A stretch of 64,000 bases of DNA, taken from the NCBI GenBank assembly GCA_948530865.1, contig CAOTKV010000003.1, forward strand, positions 1 to 64,000, written 5' to 3'. Shown here piece after piece: positions 54,536 to 63,203 of the stretch (the first letter of the stretch is position 1; the number at the start of each line of letters is the position of its first letter). Position numbers and translations under genes: made by a program. The notes beneath the pieces were generated by a model, which was given only the letters and a program-made list of their open reading frames with translations, made no database searches and was not told the origin of the DNA. The stretch is from an uncultured Clostridia bacterium. Lineage in GTDB: Bacteria > Bacillota > Clostridia > TANB77 > CAG-508.

Positions 54536-56863
54536 TTAAAGTTTTATGAATTTTATTTTTTCTAGTAATTTTATTCTTTTTGATGATAATATTTTATTAT
54601 ATTTTTCTTCATCTTTCATCATATTACCAATTCTTTTGTTTAATCTATCAATTTCTTCTCTTAGCAATTTGACTGTTGTATCATATTCAACAATTCTTTG
54701 GTTATGGCTTGCTCTTTCTATGTTTAATTGATTAATTAAATCAGAATTGTCTACTGTTACTTTTTTTTCTGGTACTACTTTTAATATTTCTTTTAATAAA
54801 TCTTTATTTAAGCTTTCAAAATTTGATTTATTTGAAATTAATTTATTATAAATTTCTTTATATTCATTTGCATTTTCAGAAACTGATTTTAAGTTATTCA
54901 AATAATTATTTACGCTTTCAAAAACTTCATCATATTCTTTTTTATTTTCAAAAATTTCATTTATTTTATTAATTATTTCTTCTACTGATGAATCTTTTTT
55001 TATTATCCAACCTAAATTATCTTTTTGAACTCTTTCACTAACAGCTCCATAATCTAAAGCAATTACTGGTACTTTAGCAGTTATAGCTTCTGTAAGTGTA
55101 TAAGAATATGTTTCATGCCAAATTGAAAGCATACATACTAAATCTATATTATTTTCTTCTAATAGTTTTGTAATATCTTCTCTATTATATAAACCATGAT
55201 ATATATAGTTTCTTGAAGATTTATTTAAAGTGCATTCTGATGTTGTTCCAAACATATGAACATTAAATTTTAATTCATCAAAATTTGCTTTTTTTACAAA
55301 TTCACTTAAAATATCTACACCTTTTTGTTTATTTATTCCACCAATAAAAGCTATATTTTTCTTATCATGTTTTTCTTTATCTCTTTTTGATTCTTTGTAA
55401 TCTACACCATGTTCTACTACTTGTATTTCTATATCTTTATAATATTTGTTAAAAATCTCTTTTGTAGAATTAGATGGTGCAACTAAAAGTTTTGCTTTTC
55501 TTAGTGCATTATATACATTATTTCTCCATTTTTCAATAATATTACCATCTACATCAATCAATTCTTTTAAACATTCACTACAATTACATTCTTTATTATC
55601 TACACAACATTTTTCATTTTTTTCAAGTAATACAATTGATGGACATACCATATAAAAATCATGTAATGTCATCATAAATGGAATTTTCTTTTCTTCTAAA
55701 ACATCAAATAAATCAAAATAATGATTTTTTAAATGATGAACATGTACTAAATCAACATCAACAATTGAAAATATTTTTTCAATTAATTTTTTATAATCAT
55801 TATTAAATAAATTAATATTTTCAAATGAATTTATTTTTCCTAAAAATACTTCTGAAATTGAATCTTCAAAAAATGATTTTAATTTATAACCACACTCACT
55901 ATAATAACAAACATGAATATTTAATTCTTCTCTTAAATTATCTATTAAATCATATATGTGAAGTGCAGTTCCACCAACTAACTTATTATCTCTTGAAACA
56001 AAATCATGTACAAATATTAAAATATTTTTTCTATGTTTATTATTTATATAATATTTAATATTATCTTGTATATATTTGAATGGATTTGTATTTACTATTA
56101 AATTAGTTTGAGCAAAATTTGTAGGATATTTTTCTTCTAATATTTTTAAATGTGAATTAACAAGTTCAAGTTTTTTTTCTGTAAAAGACTGAGTACCTTT
56201 ATGATAGATAAATGTATTATCACACATTAAATGAACAAAGCCTTTTTTTACACATCTATATGAAAAATCATTTTCTTCTCCATATCCTTTTTCAAAAGTA
56301 TCATCATCAAAAAGTCCTACTTCATTTATAGCATTTCTTCTAATATACATACAAAAACCATGTGCTGTTGATATTTCTGGAAAATCATTAAAACTACATT
56401 TTTCAATTTCATCTGCATACTCTTCTAAAGATATAAAACTTGGTAAATTATTTTCCTCTAAAAAATTAGGAATTGATGCAAGAGTTGCATTATTAGAAAG
56501 TGGTGTTACACTTGCTACATTTTCTCTTGAATATGCAACTTCACTTAATTTTTCGATCCAATTTTTTGTTACTTCTGTATCGCTATTTAATAAAATAACA
56601 TCATTATCAGAATAGCTCATACCTCTATTTACTGTTTTTACAAATCCTGAGTTTTCTTCATTTTCTAACACTATAATATTTAGTTCTCTATTTTTCTCTT
56701 TAACATCATTTAATAATGGCATAATTTTTTTATCTGGACTCTTGTCATTTATTAATACTAAATTATGTTCCTTTAAATTTGTGTTTTCAATAATTGTTTC
56801 TATACATTTTTTAGTAAAATCATACGCATTATATATTGGTATTATTATATCTAATTTCTTCAT
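54536..56863 (-). CDS. GT2-GT4 fusion glycosyltransferase
   Basis: A 775-residue bifunctional enzyme, paralogous to 47594-49846. The GT2 domain at about 1-265 shows LDIIIPIYNAYDFTKKCIET, LLNSDTEVTKNWIEKL and GYGEENDFSYRC. The GT4 domain at about 285-665 shows NILIFVHDFVSRDNKLVGGT, VDLVHVHHLKNHYFDLFD, FMMTLHDFYMVCPS, NIAFIGGINKQKGVDIL and EAITAKVPVIALDYGAVSERV. It has five Cys in CCVDNKECNCSEC, a possible metal-binding knuckle. A C-terminal coiled coil (LNIERASHNQRIVEYDTTVK) and basic tail follow. The frame extends 8 codons upstream to 56887, but AAGGGGA precedes the ATG at 56863, which also lies one base beyond the previous stop. Confidence 0.9.
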   Translation of the reverse strand: MKKLDIIIPIYNAYDFTKKCIETIIENTNLKEHNLVLINDKSPDKKIMPLLNDVKEKNRELNIIVLENEENSGFVKTVNRGMSYSDNDVILLNSDTEVTKNWIEKLSEVAYSRENVASVTPLSNNATLASIPNFLEENNLPSFISLEEYADEIEKCSFNDFPEISTAHGFCMYIRRNAINEVGLFDDDTFEKGYGEENDFSYRCVKKGFVHLMCDNTFIYHKGTQSFTEKKLELVNSHLKILEEKYPTNFAQTNLIVNTNPFKYIQDNIKYYINNKHRKNILIFVHDFVSRDNKLVGGTALHIYDLIDNLREELNIHVCYYSECGYKLKSFFEDSISEVFLGKINSFENINLFNNDYKKLIEKIFSIVDVDLVHVHHLKNHYFDLFDVLEEKKIPFMMTLHDFYMVCPSIVLLEKNEKCCVDNKECNCSECLKELIDVDGNIIEKWRNNVYNALRKAKLLVAPSNSTKEIFNKYYKDIEIQVVEHGVDYKESKRDKEKHDKKNIAFIGGINKQKGVDILSEFVKKANFDELKFNVHMFGTTSECTLNKSSRNYIYHGLYNREDITKLLEENNIDLVCMLSIWHETYSYTLTEAITAKVPVIALDYGAVSERVQKDNLGWIIKKDSSVEEIINKINEIFENKKEYDEVFESVNNYLNNLKSVSENANEYKEIYNKLISNKSNFESLNKDLLKEILKVVPEKKVTVDNSDLINQLNIERASHNQRIVEYDTTVKLLREEIDRLNKRIGNMMKDEEKYNKILSSKRIKLLEKIKFIKL

Positions 56864-56864
56864 T

Positions 56865-58271
56865 TTAGTTCCCCTTATTTTCTTCAACTTTTTCTTTTAA
56901 AAATATTGGTTTTAATAAAACTGTTGATGTTACAACTTGTATCATTATTACTCTTGTATAATATCTGATAAATGATGCAGCAAATATTGCTTCACCTCCA
57001 AATACAAATATATAACATAATATTAAAAATGCAATATTAACAAGAATAGCTCCTAGTGCAATTACAACATACAATTTATCTTTTTTATCTAATTTATAAT
57101 AAGTTATAAACATTGAGCCACTTATTATTCCCATTAATAAAACTACTGCATTATCTTTATAAAATTGAATTGTTATATTTTGCATTAAAGACAAAAAATA
57201 TTCTAAATGCATTTCTACTTTTGAACCTGCACCAAATAATAATTCTGTTGGAAAATGTGCTAAGTTATTATAAATTTTCCAACTAATAGGTACTATTAGT
57301 ATAGTAATAATATAAATTATTACTGATTTTGCTTTTAATTTTTCTATATTTAATTTTTTATAAAATATTGCAATAATAATTAACACAAAAATATTATAAG
57401 CAACTAAAAATGTTCCATCTTGTTTGCACCAACATGCACCAATTGTATTTACCATAGAAATTATCATATTTTCAATTTTTCTATCATATATAATCCATTC
57501 AATAAAATATAATATTCCACAAGTATATAAAACCATAAATGGAACATCACCATATGTTGAACTTGCATAACATCCAAAATTATAACAATATTCATATACT
57601 ATAAGTATAAGCAAAAGTGCTACATTAATATTTGCTTTTCTTTTTTTGCATAAGCCCATAATATTTAATAGATTAATTATTAAAAATATTCCCGAAAAAA
57701 TTCTTATAAAATTTTCTTTTATACCATCTATTAATACATAAAAACCTGAATATAATAGTGGTAATCCATTCGGATAATTTTCTAATCCTGTATTTATAAA
57801 GAAATCCATTTTCTTTCCAATAAATATATTCTTTGCATTTAATGCCCATACTGAAAATTCATCTATAAATACTAATTTATTTGAAACAGCAACTCCTATA
57901 AAATATACAATATACACTATATTTGCACATAATAAAATTGCTGTTACTGCTTTTCTTAATTTACTTGTTTCAATCTTTTCTTTTTCTTGTTTTTTAGGTT
58001 TATTTTTTATAAAATAATAAATTCCATATACTATATTAAATATTAATCCAGCTACAATTGGAATAAAAATATATCTTTCATATTTAATTCCAATTAAGCC
58101 TATTAAATACATATACAATGTAAATATTATTATTCCACTTGTTAATACTATTGATACTACCTCTATTTTTAATAAATTTTTAATTTGAAATAAACTTAAT
58201 TTATTAAGCAAAATTATAAAATTTATTCCAATAGATATTAATAATATCAGATATATTGCTAACATTATCAT
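56865..58271 (-). CDS. Polytopic membrane protein, putative GT-C glycosyltransferase
   Basis: A 468-residue protein with about 12 helices. An outer loop after the fourth or fifth helix reads LVFIDEFSVWALNAKNIF, placing a Asp-Glu pair where GT-C enzymes have their catalytic acid, followed by NYPNGLPLLYSGFYVLIDG, a pattern seen in many GT-C proteins. SSTYGDVPFMV and GACWCKQDGTFLV lie in later loops. It probably uses a polyprenyl-phosphate sugar. It is sandwiched between the acyltransferase (3-nt gap) and the GT2-GT4 fusion, whose start is coupled to its stop. Confidence 0.68.
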   Translation of the reverse strand: MIMLAIYLILLISIGINFIILLNKLSLFQIKNLLKIEVVSIVLTSGIIIFTLYMYLIGLIGIKYERYIFIPIVAGLIFNIVYGIYYFIKNKPKKQEKEKIETSKLRKAVTAILLCANIVYIVYFIGVAVSNKLVFIDEFSVWALNAKNIFIGKKMDFFINTGLENYPNGLPLLYSGFYVLIDGIKENFIRIFSGIFLIINLLNIMGLCKKRKANINVALLLILIVYEYCYNFGCYASSTYGDVPFMVLYTCGILYFIEWIIYDRKIENMIISMVNTIGACWCKQDGTFLVAYNIFVLIIIAIFYKKLNIEKLKAKSVIIYIITILIVPISWKIYNNLAHFPTELLFGAGSKVEMHLEYFLSLMQNITIQFYKDNAVVLLMGIISGSMFITYYKLDKKDKLYVVIALGAILVNIAFLILCYIFVFGGEAIFAASFIRYYTRVIMIQVVTSTVLLKPIFLKEKVEENKGN

Positions 58272-58274
58272 AAT

Positions 58275-59849
58275 TTATACTTCCTTTTCAAATAAATCAT
58301 CTATACTTGTTGCATTTTTATTTTTCTTAAGTACAGTTCCTTTTTCTTTATCATATTTACAATCAAAATATTCTTCTAATTTTGGAGAATTTCTAATAAC
58401 ATAATAATCAACATCTAATTCATTTAAAGTTTTATAAATTTGATTTATATCTCCATCATTTATACCATCACAGTATATATTGTAATGAATAGATTCTCTA
58501 GGAGATAAAAAATATCTTAATTCAAAAAAGTTCATATAACCTGTATCTTTAGTATCTATATATGCATAAACTTTATTTTCTTCAATTTTATCTTTTACGT
58601 TTTCTGCAATTTTTTCACATTTAGCATCAAATTGCGCCTCATCATTTATAGCAATTTTTAAATTATTATATGTATGAGGTAATGTTCTTATAGTTTTATA
58701 AATAATTAAACAAGAAAATAAAACTATACAAAATTTTGCTGTATTTATTATTGGTAATTTTAATTTTAAATACACTTCTTTAAAATTAATACTATCAATT
58801 ATTTCTGTCATTAATACTCCTGATGCAATTGATATTCCAAGTAATATTACATAAGTAATTTTTCTTTGCCAAATTATATATTGCATTATAATTTCTGAAT
58901 TATTACATAATGCATTTATCATAAGCAAATGCCAAATATAAATTCCATACTCATATTTTGAAATAAATAACAAGGCTTTTAATACTGGATTTTCAAGTGG
59001 TAACTTTATATTAGCAAAAAAATACATCATTACTGCCAAAATAATTGCAAGTCCTGTATGCCAAACATATCCTATTACAGAATCTGAATATAAAATATTA
59101 TTATGAGCCACATATATCCAAGCAATAAATATAGTAGTGCTTATACAAAGTCCCAAAATATTTAAAACAATTTTCTTATTATCTTCTGGAACTTTAACAT
59201 ATCTTCCTAAAAACATTCCTATAACAAATGTATCTAAAGCTGTTATAATCGTTCTTCCAAGACCAAAATAATAAGCTGTTCCTAAATCTCCATTAATTGA
59301 TTTTGCAATAATAAAATGATATATAAATGCTTTCATGCAAACTGAAAAAATAACACTAATAAATACTGTTAATTTTGGCTTTTTTTCTATACAATAAAAA
59401 ATTAATGGTGAAATAAGATAAAATTGAAATATTACTCCTAATGTCCAACACACACCTGATATTGCACCTTGGAAAGTAGGATACCAATCATGAAATAAAA
59501 ATATATGAGAAAATATATTTCCAATATTACCAACATTCAAATACGCTGCCATATTTGTGAATAATAGTAATATTATTAATGAAATATAATATTGTGGTAA
59601 AATTCTACTTAATCTTTTAGTAATAAATTTATGATATTTAAACTCTTTTCCTGAACGTTTCATTGAAGAATATATAGCAAAACCACTTAATATAAAGAAA
59701 ATTGTTACACCAAATTCACCACCATAATTTAATACATCTTGAAGTGGTTTTATTGGTATATTTATATTAGTAATAACGCTTATGTGATATATAACAACTG
59801 CTAATACTGCAAGTGCTCTTACAATATCTAAATTTCTATTTCTTTTCAT
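58275..59849 (-). CDS. Acyltransferase 3 family (OafA/YrhL-like) membrane protein
   Basis: A 524-residue protein that probably O-acetylates the glycan. Residues 1-360 are the ten-helix Acyl_transf_3 domain: MKRNRNLDIVRALAVLAVVIYH (with the catalytic-site His), GEFGVTIFFILSGFAIY, RLSRILPQYY, and the YEYGIYIWHLLMI near the end. After a linking helix (about 370-388), an extra domain of about 130 residues (KVYAYIDTKDTGYMNFFELRYFLSP) replaces the SGNH domain found in OafA and lacks its GDS motif. It is the first gene of the 33-kb glycan run, with a consensus promoter immediately upstream. Confidence 0.9.
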   Translation of the reverse strand: MKRNRNLDIVRALAVLAVVIYHISVITNINIPIKPLQDVLNYGGEFGVTIFFILSGFAIYSSMKRSGKEFKYHKFITKRLSRILPQYYISLIILLLFTNMAAYLNVGNIGNIFSHIFLFHDWYPTFQGAISGVCWTLGVIFQFYLISPLIFYCIEKKPKLTVFISVIFSVCMKAFIYHFIIAKSINGDLGTAYYFGLGRTIITALDTFVIGMFLGRYVKVPEDNKKIVLNILGLCISTTIFIAWIYVAHNNILYSDSVIGYVWHTGLAIILAVMMYFFANIKLPLENPVLKALLFISKYEYGIYIWHLLMINALCNNSEIIMQYIIWQRKITYVILLGISIASGVLMTEIIDSINFKEVYLKLKLPIINTAKFCIVLFSCLIIYKTIRTLPHTYNNLKIAINDEAQFDAKCEKIAENVKDKIEENKVYAYIDTKDTGYMNFFELRYFLSPRESIHYNIYCDGINDGDINQIYKTLNELDVDYYVIRNSPKLEEYFDCKYDKEKGTVLKKNKNATSIDDLFEKEV

Positions 59850-59876
59850 TTTGTACTCCTCTAATTTTATTCCTGT

Positions 59877-59905
59877 ATTATATCATGTAAGTATATTCTT
59901 TTCAA
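59877..59905 (-). promoter_or_regulatory. Main promoter of the glycan gene cluster
   Basis: On the minus strand TTGAAA (59905-59900), a 17-nt spacer, and TATAAT (59882-59877), about 28 nt before the acyltransferase start. No other equally good promoter was noticed until 38.3 kb. Confidence 0.8.
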
Positions 59906-59951
59906 TAATTTGTTGTCCGGTAATTGTGAAAATTGTGTGTAAATAATATTC

Positions 59952-59980
59952 TTGTTATTTAAAAAAATATATGTTATAAT
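59952..59980 (+). promoter_or_regulatory. Promoter of the orphan 94-residue gene
   Basis: TTGTTA (59952-59957), a 17-nt spacer, TATAAT (59975-59980). The leader contains the palindrome GGGTTATAACCC (60015-60026) directly before the AAGGAGAG site, which could affect translation. Confidence 0.75.
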
Positions 59981-60043
59981 ACTTTTATGTAAACTTTTGA
60001 AATTACAAAAACTGCAGGGTTATAACCCAGAAGGAGAGAATTT

Positions 60044-60328
60044 ATGTCAAAACGGAAAAATAATAAATTTAATGAGCTAAACAACATCATCGACTTTGTT
60101 AGGCTCGTTATAATGCAACTCGAAAGCAATGTCAAAAACAGTAACATTAAACCAATTGTTCAAGACCTAAAAAAACAAATGCCAAAGTTTGACTACTTTC
60201 CTCGCTTAGAACGGTCATATTCAGATATTTTGGATAGGGTCGCAAGCGGAAGCTATTCACCTCAAATTGCAATTGTGTATTTCGAGCGAGAGCGCAGAAA
60301 TTTAACTGACAAACTGAATTCTCTGTAA
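60044..60328 (+). CDS. Small orphan basic helical protein
   Basis: A 94-residue cytoplasmic protein, helical and basic (MSKRKNNKFNELNNIIDFVR, VQDLKKQMPKFDYFPRLERS, AIVYFERERRNLTDKLNSL). No family was recognised. It is the only plus-strand gene in the last 40 kb, with its own promoter, a leader hairpin and a terminator shared with galE. Its codons use more C/G (CGC, CTC, GAC, GTC) than the glycan genes, as in the 150-residue orphan at 26302-26754. A regulatory or nucleic-acid-associated role is possible from charge alone. Confidence 0.7.
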   Translation: MSKRKNNKFNELNNIIDFVRLVIMQLESNVKNSNIKPIVQDLKKQMPKFDYFPRLERSYSDILDRVASGSYSPQIAIVYFERERRNLTDKLNSL

Positions 60329-60335
60329 CAAAAAG

Positions 60336-60368
60336 GAGACATGCTGTAATTTAAGGCATGTCTCTTTT
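60336..60368. terminator. Bidirectional terminator between the orphan gene and galE
   Basis: A 9-bp stem (GAGACATGC at 60336-60344, GCATGTCTC at 60356-60364) flanked by A and T runs. Confidence 0.82.
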
Positions 60369-60372
60369 CTAA

Positions 60373-61371
60373 TTAATTATTCATTTTTCTTTCATAATTC
60401 CAAGAATCTCTGCAAATATCTTCTATTGTTTTTTCAGTTTTCCAGCCCAATTCTTCAAATGCTTTTGATGCATCTGCATAATATTCTGGCAAATCTCCTG
60501 GTCTTCTATCTACAATTTTATAATTTACTTTTATATTATTTACTTTTTCAAAAGTTGTTACAAGTTCTAATACACTAACACCTTTTCCTGATCCTAAATT
60601 ATAAACATTTAAGCCATCTGGTGCATTTTCTAATGCTTTAACATGTCCTTTAGCTAAATCTACAACATGAATATAATCTCTTACTCCTGTTCCATCTACT
60701 GTGGGATAATCATTTCCCAAAATACTTAATTGTTCTAACTTTCCACTCGCAACTTTCATTACATATGGCATTAAATTATTTGGTATTCCATTTGGTTCTT
60801 CACCAATTAATCCAGATTCATGTGCTCCAACTGGATTGAAATATCTAAGCAATGTTATATTCCATGAATTATCTGAATAATGTAAATCTTCCAATATTTT
60901 TTCTATCATTGATTTTGTAGTTCCATATGGACTTGTTGTTTCCCCTCTACCCATTGATTCAACATATTTTGTATATCCATTATCTCCATAAACTGTAGCA
61001 GATGATGAAAAGACAAATTTCTTAACATTATGTGTTTTCATAACTTCTAAAAGATTTATGCTAGAAATTAAATTGTTTTGGTAATACATAAGAGGTTCTC
61101 TTACAGATTCACCAACAGCCTTGTATCCTGCAAAATGTATAACACCATCTATTTTTTCTTTTTCAAATATTTCTTCAACCTTTGTTTTATCTGTTAAATC
61201 ATATTTATATAATTTAAACTTCTTTCCTGTAATTGATTCTATTTTTCCTAAAACTTCTTCTTTACTATTATAAAGATTATCTGCAATTACAACTTCAAAA
61301 TTAGAATTTGCAAGTTCAACAACTGTATGTGAACCAATAAAACCTAATCCACCTGTTACTAAAATTTTCAT
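60373..61371 (-). CDS. galE: UDP-glucose 4-epimerase
   Basis: Interconverts UDP-glucose and UDP-galactose (or the N-acetyl forms), supplying donors to the glycan enzymes. The 332-residue SDR protein has the NAD motif GGLGFIGSH (7-15), SSSATVYG with the catalytic Ser at 123-124, and the catalytic pair Tyr149 and Lys153 in SPYGTTKSMIEK. RYFNPVGAHESG and GTGVRDYIHVVDLA are standard for GalE. It is the last gene of the transcription unit entering from the right edge and is separated from the main glycan promoter by the orphan gene. Confidence 0.95.
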   Translation of the reverse strand: MKILVTGGLGFIGSHTVVELANSNFEVVIADNLYNSKEEVLGKIESITGKKFKLYKYDLTDKTKVEEIFEKEKIDGVIHFAGYKAVGESVREPLMYYQNNLISSINLLEVMKTHNVKKFVFSSSATVYGDNGYTKYVESMGRGETTSPYGTTKSMIEKILEDLHYSDNSWNITLLRYFNPVGAHESGLIGEEPNGIPNNLMPYVMKVASGKLEQLSILGNDYPTVDGTGVRDYIHVVDLAKGHVKALENAPDGLNVYNLGSGKGVSVLELVTTFEKVNNIKVNYKIVDRRPGDLPEYYADASKAFEELGWKTEKTIEDICRDSWNYERKMNN

Positions 61372-61390
61372 AAATATTCCTCCATATTTT

Positions 61391-62143
61391 TTAACTTTCT
61401 AATTTATAAATAACATAATGTTCTGTTTCTGCCATAGGATTAAAATTAAAGTAAAAGAAATCCAAGCTAAGTACTGTTCCTTTATCCATAACAATATAAT
61501 TACAATTGTTTTCTTTAGCAAGCTTTGTAATATTCTCAACATTTCCCGAATACATTGCTTGTACAAATTTATTTTTAGAATAGTCCATTTTTGTATCTCT
61601 TTTATATGCAAGACCTATAGTTGCATCAACTTGCCTTATATAAGGCACAAGCTCTGGTAAAACCATTGCTTTTTTATTTGTTAAAGTATCTGCTCCTATA
61701 AGTTGAGCAACACGAACACTTTCATCTGGTACTTTATATAAATTTCCTATTGGCTGATAATTCAATTTATTATAAATAAAAGTTCCACTAACTATGATTG
61801 TAACTATTATTCCTATACATGCTACTATTTTTTCAAATTTTTCTTTTCCTTCATCAATAATTTTTACACTTGCATATGCTATTGTACTTCCTAAAGGAAG
61901 CATCCAAAATACTCTCCAATATACTGAACCTGTAAAAATTTTCCCTACAATTTTATTAAATATTGGATTTAGTGTTATAAAAAATATTATTAATGGATAA
62001 TAAACAAAAAATATTTTTTTCTTTTTATCCTCTTCTTTTAAAAAAATATAAATAATAGAAAAGAAAAATAATGCTAAATACATTCCAGTTCCTTTAAATT
62101 GTTTGAAACTTTCTTTTACTATTGTAATGTTTTCTTGAAACAT
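61391..62143 (-). CDS. C-terminal half of a DUF6077-like membrane protein, as a separate frame
   Basis: A 250-residue protein with about three or four helices and a C-terminal outer domain (KAMVLPELVPYIRQVDATIGLAY, NCNYIVMDKG) of the kind that ends large GT-C-like proteins. It follows the 347-residue gene by 12 nt and is in the same frame: the TAA at 62156-62158 is followed in frame by GEKVMFQENITIVKES. Together the pair would make one protein of about 600 residues. A good Shine-Dalgarno (AAGGAG) overlaps the stop, so a true two-polypeptide arrangement is possible. The DUF6077 assignment is from the look of the N-terminal half and is tentative. Confidence 0.6.
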   Translation of the reverse strand: MFQENITIVKESFKQFKGTGMYLALFFFSIIYIFLKEEDKKKKIFFVYYPLIIFFITLNPIFNKIVGKIFTGSVYWRVFWMLPLGSTIAYASVKIIDEGKEKFEKIVACIGIIVTIIVSGTFIYNKLNYQPIGNLYKVPDESVRVAQLIGADTLTNKKAMVLPELVPYIRQVDATIGLAYKRDTKMDYSKNKFVQAMYSGNVENITKLAKENNCNYIVMDKGTVLSLDFFYFNFNPMAETEHYVIYKLES

Positions 62144-62155
62144 AACCTTTTCTCC

Positions 62156-63199
62156 TTATAAAATAAAATATAATATTCCATAACAAATTGCAGGTATACA
62201 ACATAAGAAATGTTTAAAAATGCTTTTTATACTTTTATTATAAGCACCATATAATAATCCAAGCACTCCTATTACAATTGATGGAAAAGCAACTCCCATA
62301 GTTGTTGTAAATACACCTGCCCAAACTACAAGAAATAATGTAATTTTAGTTATTAATTCATCTTCCTTTTTTTCTTCACTTAAAAACATATAAAATATTA
62401 GTGGAATAATTATATTACATAAAACAGCTTTTCCTTGCCAAATTCTAAATAGTAAAAATGAAAATGTTGTTCTTATTGAATAATTTCCAAACAAATTTAA
62501 AAAGCAAAACAATAACATAAATATAATAGTATTTTTTAAATCTTTATTAAATAACTCATATCCAAGTAATGCATATATTGAATAAACAATTATTATAAAA
62601 ATAATCGGTAAGACGCAATGTGCTACAATTGCTGGATGTATATTTATCCAAGAAGACACTATTGCATAATATACTGGAAATGGTCCTAATTTATATCTAA
62701 GATCATTATGCTCTCCACTTAGTTCACCTGTTGTTGGTGAATATTTAAATAATGTATTTGTTTGAACTGAGGTTGTAGCAGTTCCAACATAATACGCATC
62801 ATCATCATCAATATGTGTATTGGTTCCAACATACATATACATTTGAAAAACAATTAATACTAAACAAATTATAGTTAATGTTTTAGGAATAGTTAACAAT
62901 ACATCAATTATATCCCAAAATATATCTTTAAATCTTTTAAAATTTAGTATTATAGATATTACAGCTAATATTAACAAAACTGCAGTATATGTTATTAATA
63001 AACACTTATATGAAGTTTTTAAAAATATCATTGGAACTGTAAGAATCTGAGCAACAGTAAATTCAATAATATATCCAATTACTAAACCTAATAAAATATT
63101 ATTTTTCTGTTTATCCCAAAATTTTAATATTAATAAACCTAATAATTCTGGAAGTACTATTAAACATAAAATTGTAATTAAAAGTTTCATTATAATCAT
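62156..63199 (-). CDS. N-terminal half of a DUF6077-like membrane protein, putative GT-C
   Basis: A 347-residue protein with about nine helices. The long outer loop starts with VGTNTHIDDDDAYYVGTATT, an unusually acidic GT-C-like motif, followed by KLGPFPVYYAIVSSWINIHPAIVAHCVLP and later FRIWQGKAVLCNIIIPLI. It ends abruptly after a helix (AICYGILYFIL). The outer C-terminal domain expected in this class is encoded by the next frame, 61391-62143, in the same phase. The start overlaps the end of the upstream ligase-like gene region by translational coupling (stop at 63204). Confidence 0.62.
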   Translation of the reverse strand: MIIMKLLITILCLIVLPELLGLLILKFWDKQKNNILLGLVIGYIIEFTVAQILTVPMIFLKTSYKCLLITYTAVLLILAVISIILNFKRFKDIFWDIIDVLLTIPKTLTIICLVLIVFQMYMYVGTNTHIDDDDAYYVGTATTSVQTNTLFKYSPTTGELSGEHNDLRYKLGPFPVYYAIVSSWINIHPAIVAHCVLPIIFIIIVYSIYALLGYELFNKDLKNTIIFMLLFCFLNLFGNYSIRTTFSFLLFRIWQGKAVLCNIIIPLIFYMFLSEEKKEDELITKITLFLVVWAGVFTTTMGVAFPSIVIGVLGLLYGAYNKSIKSIFKHFLCCIPAICYGILYFIL

Positions 63200-63203
63200 A
63201 CTT

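Noticed and set aside
26831..59849. A classical rhamnan or teichoic-acid locus with donor-sugar synthesis genes.
   Set aside because: No rmlABCD, tagD, tagF or similar donor or poly-glycerol genes are present in the window, so the polymer type cannot be named.
54..62158. Reassignment of TAA as a sense codon, suggested by the in-phase TAA at 54 and 62156.
   Set aside because: Nearly every intact gene in the window uses TAA as its proper stop at the expected family length (nth, pta, prkC and others), so the code is standard.
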